Positions 1 through 6,120 of a DNA stretch of 9,843 bases are shown one piece after another; position 1 is the first letter of the stretch; the number at the start of each line of letters is the position of its first letter. The stretch is from contig CBDUMN010000117.1 of the NCBI GenBank assembly GCA_965368335.1, forward strand, positions 1 through 9,843, written 5' to 3'. Position numbers and translations under genes: made by a program. The notes beneath the pieces are model-generated. The model did not search any database. It saw only the letters and a list, made by a program, of their open reading frames with translations, and was not told where the DNA came from. The stretch comes from CBDUMN01 sp965368335. GTDB lineage: Bacteria > Pseudomonadota > Alphaproteobacteria > Rhodospirillales > JAPHRK01.

Positions 1-17
1 CTTGAATCACATTCAAG
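1..17. repeat. Perfect 7-bp inverted repeat at the window edge
   Basis: CTTGAAT, a 3-nt spacer CAC, then ATTCAAG: the two arms are exact reverse complements. It lies about 85 nt upstream of the putAbiC-like start and about 25 nt upstream of the proposed -35 box. It could be an operator, or the end of a structure that continues outside the window. No T-tract follows directly, so it is not called a terminator. Confidence 0.35.
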
Positions 18-42
18 ACGTTTGGGGAAGCCCGTTTATGAG

Positions 43-71
43 TTTACGGCCTAGTTTGAGTATAGTAATAT
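43..71 (+). promoter_or_regulatory. Candidate promoter of the putAbiC-like gene
   Basis: A -35-like TTTACG (43-48) and a -10-like TAATAT (66-71) are separated by exactly 17 nt; each matches four of six sigma-70 consensus bases. This would place the transcription start near 78, about 24 nt before the ATG at 102. The surroundings are AT-rich, so chance matches are possible. Confidence 0.35.
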
Positions 72-101
72 TTGCACGCGTAAAAATTGTCGGAGGATGG
101 G

Positions 102-1088
102 ATGAGCAACTCAAAAAGCAACAAAAATATCTTTTTCTGGACCAATATAATTCTCGTTCTACTATTGCTTTTGGGGGTCGCGTTGGCCGTCTTTATCTAC
201 GATCAAGCGATTCGGGGCTTTGGCTTGGATGGCATCTCTTCGCAAATGTTTAAACAAGCATCTCCTTCTCAAAACCCGGCAGCTTGGTACGGCACATTTG
301 GTGATTTTGTTGGTGGGGTATTGAATCCCCTATTTGCTTTTCTCACCTTTCTTGGCTTGCTTTGGACCATATACATGCAACGAATTGAATTGGCTGATAC
401 GAGAGAAGAAATGGCCCGTTCAGCGGATGCATTCGAACAACAAAATTTCGACAACACCTTCTTCAATATGCTCAACCTGCTAAGCGGGGTTGTTCGTGAG
501 GCAAATTGGGGCGATCGGAAAGGTGTTTTTGCTTTTGGGGAGGTTCTTTCTGATATTACTCAGATTCCAAACGAAGTTGGATTTTTCAATGAAGGAGACG
601 AGTTCGAAAGATTGGAAGAATTGCAGTATTTCAAAATAGAAGATGATCCATATTCTTTAGAATATGAATCAATGGTAGCTTACTCTGAGCTGACAAAATC
701 AGCTATATTCACTTATCACTATTTCAGAATTGTCTATAATATTTTAAAATACATTAGCTCTACATTGGAGGAGAGGGGTTCTAATGGAAAAGAATTTGAT
801 TCGCGGAAATATGTTCGAATTTTTAGAGCAATTTTGTCTGAAAATGAACTTGGAGTGATCTTCTATAATTGTCTAACCCTAAGAGGGATAAAGCTGAAGG
901 AATTGGCCGAAAAATTTGAACTGTTTGATAATCTATCTCTTTCATCACTGCGAAGGCAGGAAACGATAACACAGTTCAAGCGATCGGCATTTGGAGGAAA
1001 TGAAGAAATAACCAGGCGATGGGATGAGCTGGAATCTGAAGGTTATTGTGAAGAACCGCCGTATGTAGAACAACGACTTGGCAGATAA
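102..1088 (+). CDS. Putative phage abortive infection protein (putAbiC-like membrane protein)
   Basis: The 328-residue protein resembles the putative phage abortive infection family (putAbiC, Pfam PF16872). Two hydrophobic helices lie at about residues 10-32 and 72-92. Between and after them come GDFVGGVLNPLFAFLTF (67-83) and the family-like FEQQNFDNTFFNML (111-124), followed by a charged, mainly helical cytoplasmic part. The ATG at 102 is preferred because GGAGG (92-96) sits 5 nt upstream; an in-frame TTG at 87 lies upstream of that site and would have none. The gene is visibly AT-rich (20 of 60 bases G+C in 661-720) against the G+C-rich genes to its right, which suggests horizontal acquisition. 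It stands alone here, with no partner gene visible, though the left side is cut by the window. A role in anti-phage abortive infection is known only by family name and inference. The family match is from memory of its motifs. Confidence 0.75.
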   Translation: MSNSKSNKNIFFWTNIILVLLLLLGVALAVFIYDQAIRGFGLDGISSQMFKQASPSQNPAAWYGTFGDFVGGVLNPLFAFLTFLGLLWTIYMQRIELADTREEMARSADAFEQQNFDNTFFNMLNLLSGVVREANWGDRKGVFAFGEVLSDITQIPNEVGFFNEGDEFERLEELQYFKIEDDPYSLEYESMVAYSELTKSAIFTYHYFRIVYNILKYISSTLEERGSNGKEFDSRKYVRIFRAILSENELGVIFYNCLTLRGIKLKELAEKFELFDNLSLSSLRRQETITQFKRSAFGGNEEITRRWDELESEGYCEEPPYVEQRLGR

Positions 1089-1112
1089 GATTTTTGAATG
1101 GAATTCTGAGGC

Positions 1113-1151
1113 CTCTTAGTTGATCAACTTTCTACTACCTAAGAGTCTTAG
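1113..1151. repeat. Overlapping inverted repeats (alternative pairings)
   Basis: CTCTTAG (1113-1119) is the exact reverse complement of CTAAGAG (1139-1145). The second element can instead fold on itself as CTAAGA-G-TCTTAG (1139-1151), and the palindrome GTTGATCAAC (1119-1128) lies in between. The structures are short and AT-rich with no T-tract, so they are not a convincing terminator. They sit 25-65 nt past the putAbiC-like stop. Confidence 0.35.
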
Positions 1152-1317
1152 AAACACCTTGCTTATCTACCAAATCCCACCATCTTGACAAATCAACAGA
1201 AATATGATTATATTCCTTCTTCGTAAGCCCGCCTACATGCTGTTTTGTCAGCGTTTTGGCGGCGCGGTCGGGAAAATGATAAAAAATGATAAGGATTTTT
1301 TCCGTTTTTTGGCTCTT
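1135..1317 (-). pseudogene. Possible 3' remnant of an unknown gene
   Basis: On the minus strand the frame after a TAA (1320-1318) stays open from 1317 to a TAG at 1137-1135. It would encode about 60 residues with no ATG. The last part (KKEYNHISVDLSRWWDLVDK, then QGVSKTLR) reads like a normal hydrophilic protein C-terminus rather than random translation. I see no Shine-Dalgarno-preceded start, and the upstream part covers the AAAATGATAA tandem repeat, so only the 3' end of a former gene may survive. I do not recognise a family. It could also be a chance open frame. Confidence 0.25.
1273..1292. repeat. Perfect 10-bp tandem direct repeat
   Basis: AAAATGATAA occurs twice back to back. It follows directly on a G+C-rich patch (GGCGGCGCGGTCGGG, 1258-1272), so base composition changes sharply here. 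It may be slippage in AT-rich DNA or part of an insertion junction; there is nothing to choose between these from sequence alone. Confidence 0.5.
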
Positions 1318-1337
1318 TTATAAGTAAATCAAACACT

Positions 1338-1363
1338 TAGCCGATTTCGGCTAGGGGTTTTCT
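1338..1363 (+). terminator. Weak candidate terminator on the + strand
   Basis: TAGCCGA and TCGGCTA form a 7-bp stem around TT (1338-1353; effectively 6 bp with a 4-nt loop). It is followed by GGGG and then only TTTTCT (1358-1363). It might end transcription from the putAbiC-like gene 250 nt upstream. A second, weaker stem, GCCG/CGGC at 1375-1388, is followed by TTTTCTT. Neither has the strength of the minus-strand terminator next to it. Confidence 0.3.
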
Positions 1364-1409
1364 ATGCTTTATCTGCCGTTTAACCGGCTTTTCTTGCCGT
1401 TTTCTGTGC

Positions 1410-1444
1410 AAAAAAGGGGGCACGCCTGTCGGACATGCCCCCTT
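1410..1444 (-). terminator. Intrinsic terminator of the beta-oxidation operon
   Basis: AAGGGGGCA (1414-1422) and TGCCCCCTT (1436-1444) are exact reverse complements and give a 9-bp stem with a 13-nt loop. On the minus strand the stem runs into a six-T tract (A-run 1410-1415 on the + strand, overlapping the stem base). It lies 26 nt past the fadB stop codon, as expected for the end of the four-gene minus-strand operon. Confidence 0.9.
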
Positions 1445-1470
1445 CAATCTTTAGCCTTTATTGCGCTGCT

Positions 1471-3609
1471 TTAAGCCGCGTGGAACAACTCGCCTTTATC
1501 GGCTTTGGCTTTCAAGCTTTCAGGCACGGTGAAGCGCTCGCCGCAGGTTTGGGCGAAGGTTTGGCAGTCGTCTACCACTCGGTCGAGGCCGATGACTTCC
1601 ATGGCCGAGAGCACGCCGCCGAGGAAGGGCGCGAAGCCCCAACCGAGGATCGAGCCGACATCGGCTTCCGAGGCCGTTTCGACCACGCCTTCGTCCATGC
1701 AGCGCACGGTTTCCAGGCACTGGATGTAGAGCAGGCGTTTTTTGACCGTCTCGATGTCCGGCTGGGTTTCGGCTAGCGGGAAGTGTTGGGCGAGGTCGGG
1801 CCAGAGGTGCTTGTCGCCGCCTTCCGGGTAGTCGTAGAAGCCCTTGCCCGCCTTCTTGCCGGGGCGGCCGAGCTTTTCGACGAACAGGCCGACCACCTCG
1901 TCGGCCGGGTGGCCTTTATAGGCGTCGCCCAGGTCGGCCTTGGTCTGGCTCTGCACATGATGCATCAGGCCGAGGCTCACCTCGTCGGCCAGGGCCAAGG
2001 GGCCGACCGGCATCCCGGCCATCTTGCCGGCGTTTTCGATCAGTGCCGGTTTGACGCCTTCCTTGAGTAGCGCCAAGCCTTCCATCACGTAGGTGGCGAA
2101 CACCCGGCTGGTGTAGAAGCCGCGGCTGTCGTTCACCACGATGGGGGTCTTGCCGATGCGTTGGGCGAAGTCGAGCGACTTGGCCAGCGCGGCCTGCGAG
2201 GTCTGCTTGCCCATGATGATTTCCAAGAGCGGCATTTTCTCGACCGGCGAGAAGAAGTGCAGGCCGATGAAGTTCTCCTGATCTTTGACGTATTCGGCCA
2301 GGCCGGTGATCGGCAGGGTCGAGGTGTTCGACGTAATCAGGCAGCTTGCATCGACGGCGGCTTCGGTTTTCTTCAGCACGTCTTCCTTGATCGTGCGGTC
2401 TTCGAACACCGCCTCGATGACCAGATCGCAGCCCGCCAGATCGGCAAAGTCGGTGGTTGGCTGGATCAGGCTCAGGATACCGTCGGCTTTGGCTTGATCC
2501 ATTTTGCCGCGCTTGACCCGCTTGGCCAGCAGGGCTTCGGAATAGGCCTTGCCCTTGGCGGCGTTCTCCGCCGAGGTATCGAGCAACACCACCTGAAGGC
2601 CGCCGACGGCGGCCGATTGGAAGGCGATGCCCGCGCCCATCATGCCCGCGCCCAAGACGCCGACTTTTTTGAACTCGGTCTTGTCGAAGCCTTCCGGGCG
2701 GCGTTTGAGCTTGTTGGCTTCCTGAATGCCGAAGAACAGGCTGCGGATCATCGCCTTGGCCTGCTTGGACACCAGCAGTTCGGTGAAGTAGCGGATTTCC
2801 AGTTTCAGCCCGGTGTCGATGGGCACCTGCATGCCTTCATACACACACTGCATGATCAATTGCTGGGCCCGGTAGTTGCCCTGGGTCTTGGCCTTGAGCA
2901 TCGCGGTGCCGCCCATGAAGGTTTCGATGCCCTTGGGCGACTGCACCGCGCCGCCGGGGATCTTGAACTTCTTGTCGTCCCAGGGTTGGGCCGCGGTGGG
3001 GTTGGCCAGCGCCCAGGCCTTGGCCGTGGCGATCAGGTCACCGGGAGAAACAACCTGATCGACGACCCCCATTTCCTGGGCGGCCTGGGCGTTGATCCGT
3101 TTCGATTCGAGCAAAAACGGCAGCGCGGCGCGCAGCCCGATCATCCGGGGCAGGCGCTGGGTGCCGCCGCCGCCGGGCAGCAGGCCGATCTGGGCTTCGG
3201 GGAAACCGAAGCGGGCCTTGGGGTTGTCGGCCGCCACCCGATGATGACAGGCGATGGCCACTTCGAGCCCGCCGCCGAGCGCCGAACCGTTCATCGCCGC
3301 AACGAAAGGCTTGCCGCTTTTTTCCATGGTGCGTAATGCGCCGTGGAATTTGACCAGCATGCCCATGATCGCCTTGTGGTCGTCGCCTGCCGCAAGGAAT
3401 TGTTCCAGGTCCGCGCCGACGACGAAGTCGCGCTTGCCTGAGGTCAGCACCACGCCCTTGACCGCCTCGTCGTTTGCCAAGGCTTCGACGGTTTGGGTGA
3501 AGGCTTCGGTCGAGCCGTCGTTGATCACGTTGACCGGGCGGTTCGGGTCGTCCCAGGTGAGGATCGCAATGCCGTCGCTATCGACCGTATAGGTTAGAAT
3601 GTCGCTCAT
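1471..3609 (-). CDS. fadB: Multifunctional enoyl-CoA hydratase / 3-hydroxyacyl-CoA dehydrogenase (FadB/FadJ type)
   Basis: The 712-residue protein catalyses hydration of 2-enoyl-CoA and NAD-dependent oxidation of the 3-hydroxyacyl-CoA product, the middle two steps of beta-oxidation, as the alpha subunit that pairs with a thiolase. The N-terminal crotonase domain (about 1-190) has oxyanion-hole segments around GADL (65-68) and LGGGLEV, with the two catalytic glutamates E116 and E138 (FGFPEAQIGLLPGGGGTQ). The dehydrogenase domain starts at about 313 with the dinucleotide motif G320-A-G-M-M-G325. It carries catalytic His451 in GLHFFSP with its partner Glu463, and NDSRGFYTSR (493-502) opens the C-terminal helical part. 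Length matches E. coli FadB (729) and FadJ (714). The ATG at 3609-3607 begins the homologous sequence MSDILTYTV; the frame is open a further 120 codons upstream, but that stretch runs through the intergenic gap and thiolase gene and is not protein-like. The purine-rich GAGAGAG upstream is a weak ribosome binding site. It is the last gene of the operon. The FadB versus FadJ choice is not settled. Confidence 0.95.
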   Translation of the reverse strand: MSDILTYTVDSDGIAILTWDDPNRPVNVINDGSTEAFTQTVEALANDEAVKGVVLTSGKRDFVVGADLEQFLAAGDDHKAIMGMLVKFHGALRTMEKSGKPFVAAMNGSALGGGLEVAIACHHRVAADNPKARFGFPEAQIGLLPGGGGTQRLPRMIGLRAALPFLLESKRINAQAAQEMGVVDQVVSPGDLIATAKAWALANPTAAQPWDDKKFKIPGGAVQSPKGIETFMGGTAMLKAKTQGNYRAQQLIMQCVYEGMQVPIDTGLKLEIRYFTELLVSKQAKAMIRSLFFGIQEANKLKRRPEGFDKTEFKKVGVLGAGMMGAGIAFQSAAVGGLQVVLLDTSAENAAKGKAYSEALLAKRVKRGKMDQAKADGILSLIQPTTDFADLAGCDLVIEAVFEDRTIKEDVLKKTEAAVDASCLITSNTSTLPITGLAEYVKDQENFIGLHFFSPVEKMPLLEIIMGKQTSQAALAKSLDFAQRIGKTPIVVNDSRGFYTSRVFATYVMEGLALLKEGVKPALIENAGKMAGMPVGPLALADEVSLGLMHHVQSQTKADLGDAYKGHPADEVVGLFVEKLGRPGKKAGKGFYDYPEGGDKHLWPDLAQHFPLAETQPDIETVKKRLLYIQCLETVRCMDEGVVETASEADVGSILGWGFAPFLGGVLSAMEVIGLDRVVDDCQTFAQTCGERFTVPESLKAKADKGELFHAA

Positions 3610-3725
3610 GTTTTGTGTCTCTCTCTTTCGCTCGCCGCCGGCTCGCTTTGGGGACCTCAAGTGCCGGTCGCCCTCCGGGCTGGGCTCGCTCGTATTAACT
3701 TGCGGGGCCTCAATGGCCCTTGGCG
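3610..3725 (-). other. Intra-operon spacer between thiolase and fadB genes
   Basis: This 116-nt gap is much longer than the other spacings in the operon. A GGGCC/GGCCC stem with a 5-nt loop (3705-3719) lies 6 nt past the thiolase stop on the minus strand. No T-tract follows, so it is more likely an RNA-stability hairpin or chance than a terminator. Confidence 0.3.
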
Positions 3726-4931
3726 CTATACCCGTTCCAAAATCGTCGCCGTTCCCATGCCGCCGCCGACGCAGAGGTTGGCGAGGCCGGTTTCCAGGTC
3801 GCGGCGTTCCATTTCGTCCAAGAGGGTCGAGAGGATCATCGCGCCGGTCGCGCCCAGTGGGTGGCCCATGGCGATGGCTCCGCCGTTGACGTTGATGTTG
3901 TCGTGCGGGATGTCCATTTCCTGCATGAACAGCATGACCACCGAGGCAAACGCTTCGTTCAGTTCCCAAAGGTCGATGTCGCCTTTTTCCATCCCGGCGT
4001 TTTTCAACACCTTGCGGGCCGAGGGGGCCGGGCCGGTCAGCATGATGGTCGGCTCCGAGCCGATGGAGGCGGCGGCCTTGATCCGGGCGCGGGGCTTCAA
4101 GCCAGCCCGTTCCCCCGCTTCCTTGGTGCCGATCAGCAGGCCCGCCGCGCCATCGACGATGCCCGAAGAGTTACCCGCCGTATGGACGTGGTTGATCTTT
4201 TCGATTTCGGGATAGCGCTGGATGCCCACCGCGTCGAAGCCCATTTGGCCCGGCATTTCGAAAGAGGCGTTGAGCGAACCGAGGGACTGCATGGTCGCTT
4301 CGGGGCGCATGTGTTCGTCGCGATCCAGAATGACGTCGCCGAACTGGTCTTTGACTGGTTCGATGGTGTTGCTGAAGTAGCCCTTGTCCCAGGCGTTCTT
4401 GGCCCGCTTTTGCGATTCCAGCGCATAGGCGTCCACGTCGTCGCGGGAGAAGTTATTCAAGGTGGCGATCATGTCCGCGCCGATGCCCTGGGGGACGAAG
4501 TAAAGCTTATCCATCACCGCCGGGTCGCTCCAGTAAGCGCCGCCGCCCGAGCCCATGGGCACGCGGGACATGCACTCAACCCCGCCGCCGACGGTCAGTT
4601 GCGCTTCGCCCGCCTTGACCTTGGCCGCCGCGGTGTTGACCGCTTCGAGGCCCGAGGCGCAGAACCGGCTGACCACGGTGCCCGCGGTTTCCTGGCTGTA
4701 ATCGGCCATCAGAACAGCCGTGCGGGCGATCACCGCGCCTTGTTCGCTGACCGGCTCGACGCAGCCGATCACCACGTCGTCCACCTGATCGGTGTCCAAC
4801 TCGTTGCGGTCGCGCAGCTTTTGAAGCACATGGGTCAGCAGGCTGGTCGGCGTCACCTCATGCAGGCTGCCGTCCTTTTTGCCGCGTCCACGGGGGGTGC
4901 GCACGGCATCGAAAATATAGGCGTCGGTCAT
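3726..4931 (-). CDS. Acetyl-CoA C-acyltransferase (thiolase, FadA/FadI-like)
   Basis: The 401-residue thiolase cleaves 3-ketoacyl-CoA with free CoA to acetyl-CoA and a shortened acyl-CoA, the last beta-oxidation step. It begins with the typical DAVRTPRGR (8-16). The nucleophilic cysteine is C91 in SRFCASGLEA, NEAFA lies at 325-329, the catalytic histidine is H357 in GGAIAMGHPLGATG, and the second cysteine is C387 in NLCVGGGMG. Length fits the family (about 390-440). The ATG at 4931-4929 has AGAGAGG about 11 nt upstream. Position directly before the FadB-type gene suggests the two products form the usual trifunctional alpha/beta-type complex in the cytoplasm. Chain-length preference (acetoacetyl-CoA or longer 3-ketoacyl-CoA) cannot be read from the sequence; the operon favours a degradative role. 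It lies 42 nt after the acyl-CoA dehydrogenase stop. Confidence 0.95.
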   Translation of the reverse strand: MTDAYIFDAVRTPRGRGKKDGSLHEVTPTSLLTHVLQKLRDRNELDTDQVDDVVIGCVEPVSEQGAVIARTAVLMADYSQETAGTVVSRFCASGLEAVNTAAAKVKAGEAQLTVGGGVECMSRVPMGSGGGAYWSDPAVMDKLYFVPQGIGADMIATLNNFSRDDVDAYALESQKRAKNAWDKGYFSNTIEPVKDQFGDVILDRDEHMRPEATMQSLGSLNASFEMPGQMGFDAVGIQRYPEIEKINHVHTAGNSSGIVDGAAGLLIGTKEAGERAGLKPRARIKAAASIGSEPTIMLTGPAPSARKVLKNAGMEKGDIDLWELNEAFASVVMLFMQEMDIPHDNINVNGGAIAMGHPLGATGAMILSTLLDEMERRDLETGLANLCVGGGMGTATILERV

Positions 4932-4973
4932 GGTTTTGGTTGCCTCTCTTTATCGTGGCGCAGTCGTCACTCG

Positions 4974-6110
4974 TTAAAGTGACCTACCGATAAGTTCCTT
5001 CATAATCTCGTTGGTGCCCGCGTAGATCTTCTGAACGCGGGAGTCGGCCCACTGGCGGGCCACCGGGTACTCCCACATGTAGCCGTAGCCGCCGTGCAGT
5101 TGCAGGCATTCGTCGGCCACCTTGCACTGAACGTCGGTCGACCAGTATTTGACCATGGCTGCGTCTTCGACGCTCAAGCCGCCTTGCAGATGTTCCTCGA
5201 TGCAGCGGTCGACGAAGACCTGGAGCACTTCGACCAGGGTTTTCATTTCAGCCAGCTTGAAGCGGCTGTTTTGAAACTCCGAAATGGGCTTGCCGAAGGC
5301 CTTGCGATCCTTGGTGTATTCGATGGTTTTTTCCAAGGTCGCCCGGGCCGAAGCCGCCGCGATCACGGCGACGGTGAGGCGCTCCTGGGGCAACTCCTGC
5401 ATCAAGTAGGCGAAGCCTTTGTTTTCTTCGCCGAGCAGGTTCGAGGTCGGGACGCGCACATCGTCGAAGAACAGTTCCGAGGTGTCCTGCGCCTTCATGC
5501 CGATCTTTTCCAGATTGCGGCCCTTGGAGAAGCCCTCGCGGTCGGCTTCGACCAAAATCAGGCTGGTGCCCTTGGCTCCTTGCGCCGGGTCGGTCTTGCA
5601 AACCACGATATAAAGGTCGGCCAGTTGCCCGTTGGTGATGAAGGTCTTGGAGCCGTTGATCACGTATTCGTCGCCGTCTTTGACCGCGCGGGTCTTGACC
5701 CCTTGCAGGTCCGAACCCGCCGCCGGGTCGGTCATGGCGATGGCGGTGACAACTTCGCCCGAGGCCATCTTGGGCAGCCACTTCTTCTTCAGCTCTTCCG
5801 AGCCGTAGTGAAGGATGTAAGGGGCCACGATATCCGAATGCAGCGAGAAGCCGAGGCCGCTGGCGAAGATGCGGCACTGTTCTTCAAGTACGATAGCCGA
5901 GAAGCGGAAATCAACACCCGCGCCGCCGTATTCTTCGGGGATATGCGAGCAGAGCAGGCCCGCTTCGCCCGCCTTGCGCCAGGCCTCCTTGGAAATCTGC
6001 CCATCCTTTTCCCATTGGTCGTGGTAGGGCTCGATCTCGCGTTCCATGAAGGTCCGCACGGAGTCGCGGAACATGTTGGTGTCTTCGTCGAAAATGTTGC
6101 GTTCGAACAT
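4974..6110 (-). CDS. Acyl-CoA dehydrogenase, long-chain (LCAD) type
   Basis: The 378-residue FAD enzyme introduces the trans-2 double bond into acyl-CoA, the first beta-oxidation step, passing electrons to electron-transfer flavoprotein. The family order is present: N-terminal helical domain, middle beta domain with TAIAMTDPAAGSD (122-134) and the SKTFITNG flavin segment (154-161), then the C-terminal four-helix domain with DRKAFGKPISEFQ (268-280) and LQLHGGYGYMWEYPV (336-350). At the medium-chain enzyme's catalytic Glu376 position this protein has Ala364 (IYAGTNEIMKEL). It instead carries YLMQELPQERL with Glu243, which matches the catalytic glutamate of mammalian long-chain and isovaleryl-type enzymes. 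That places it with the LCAD/IVD branch. The ATG at 6110-6108 has GGAG 7 nt upstream, and that site overlaps the stop of the preceding CoA-transferase-family gene (10-nt spacing), so translation is probably coupled. Substrate may be long or branched acyl-CoA. Confidence 0.93.
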   Translation of the reverse strand: MFERNIFDEDTNMFRDSVRTFMEREIEPYHDQWEKDGQISKEAWRKAGEAGLLCSHIPEEYGGAGVDFRFSAIVLEEQCRIFASGLGFSLHSDIVAPYILHYGSEELKKKWLPKMASGEVVTAIAMTDPAAGSDLQGVKTRAVKDGDEYVINGSKTFITNGQLADLYIVVCKTDPAQGAKGTSLILVEADREGFSKGRNLEKIGMKAQDTSELFFDDVRVPTSNLLGEENKGFAYLMQELPQERLTVAVIAAASARATLEKTIEYTKDRKAFGKPISEFQNSRFKLAEMKTLVEVLQVFVDRCIEEHLQGGLSVEDAAMVKYWSTDVQCKVADECLQLHGGYGYMWEYPVARQWADSRVQKIYAGTNEIMKELIGRSL

Positions 6111-6120
6111 CGGGGGGCTC

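Larger units (their letters stand above)
1089..1409. other. AT-rich intergenic region without an intact gene
   Basis: The roughly 320-nt stretch between the putAbiC-like stop and the fad-operon terminator has no start-to-stop gene that I can support. It contains a 10-bp palindrome GTTGATCAAC (1119-1128), the dyad CTAAGA-G-TCTTAG (1139-1151), a perfect tandem repeat of AAAATGATAA (1273-1292), a stem at 1338-1353 and an open minus-strand frame (1135-1317). Composition changes from AT-rich to mixed across it, with a short G+C-rich patch at about 1256-1272. This may mark the edge of acquired DNA. Confidence 0.6.

Noticed and set aside
87..101. TTG start for the putAbiC-like protein
   Set aside because: The GGAGG lies inside this extension and serves the ATG at 102; nothing suitable precedes the TTG.
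2..253. 83-codon + frame at the window start
   Set aside because: It overlaps the putAbiC-like gene out of frame, lacks a good start site, and encodes nothing recognisable.
2161..3336. Long open frame on the + strand (391 codons) opposite fadB
   Set aside because: It is antisense to conserved FadB sequence, and its composition is the mirror of G+C-rich coding DNA with no recognisable domain.
3610..3969. In-frame extension of fadB upstream by 120 codons
   Set aside because: It runs through the spacer and into the thiolase gene, its translation is low-complexity and rich in R, H and P, and FadB homology begins at the ATG at 3609.
3720..4982. Long open frame on the + strand (420 codons) opposite the thiolase gene
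   Set aside because: The thiolase on the other strand has every catalytic motif; this His/Ala/Arg-rich translation is a shadow.
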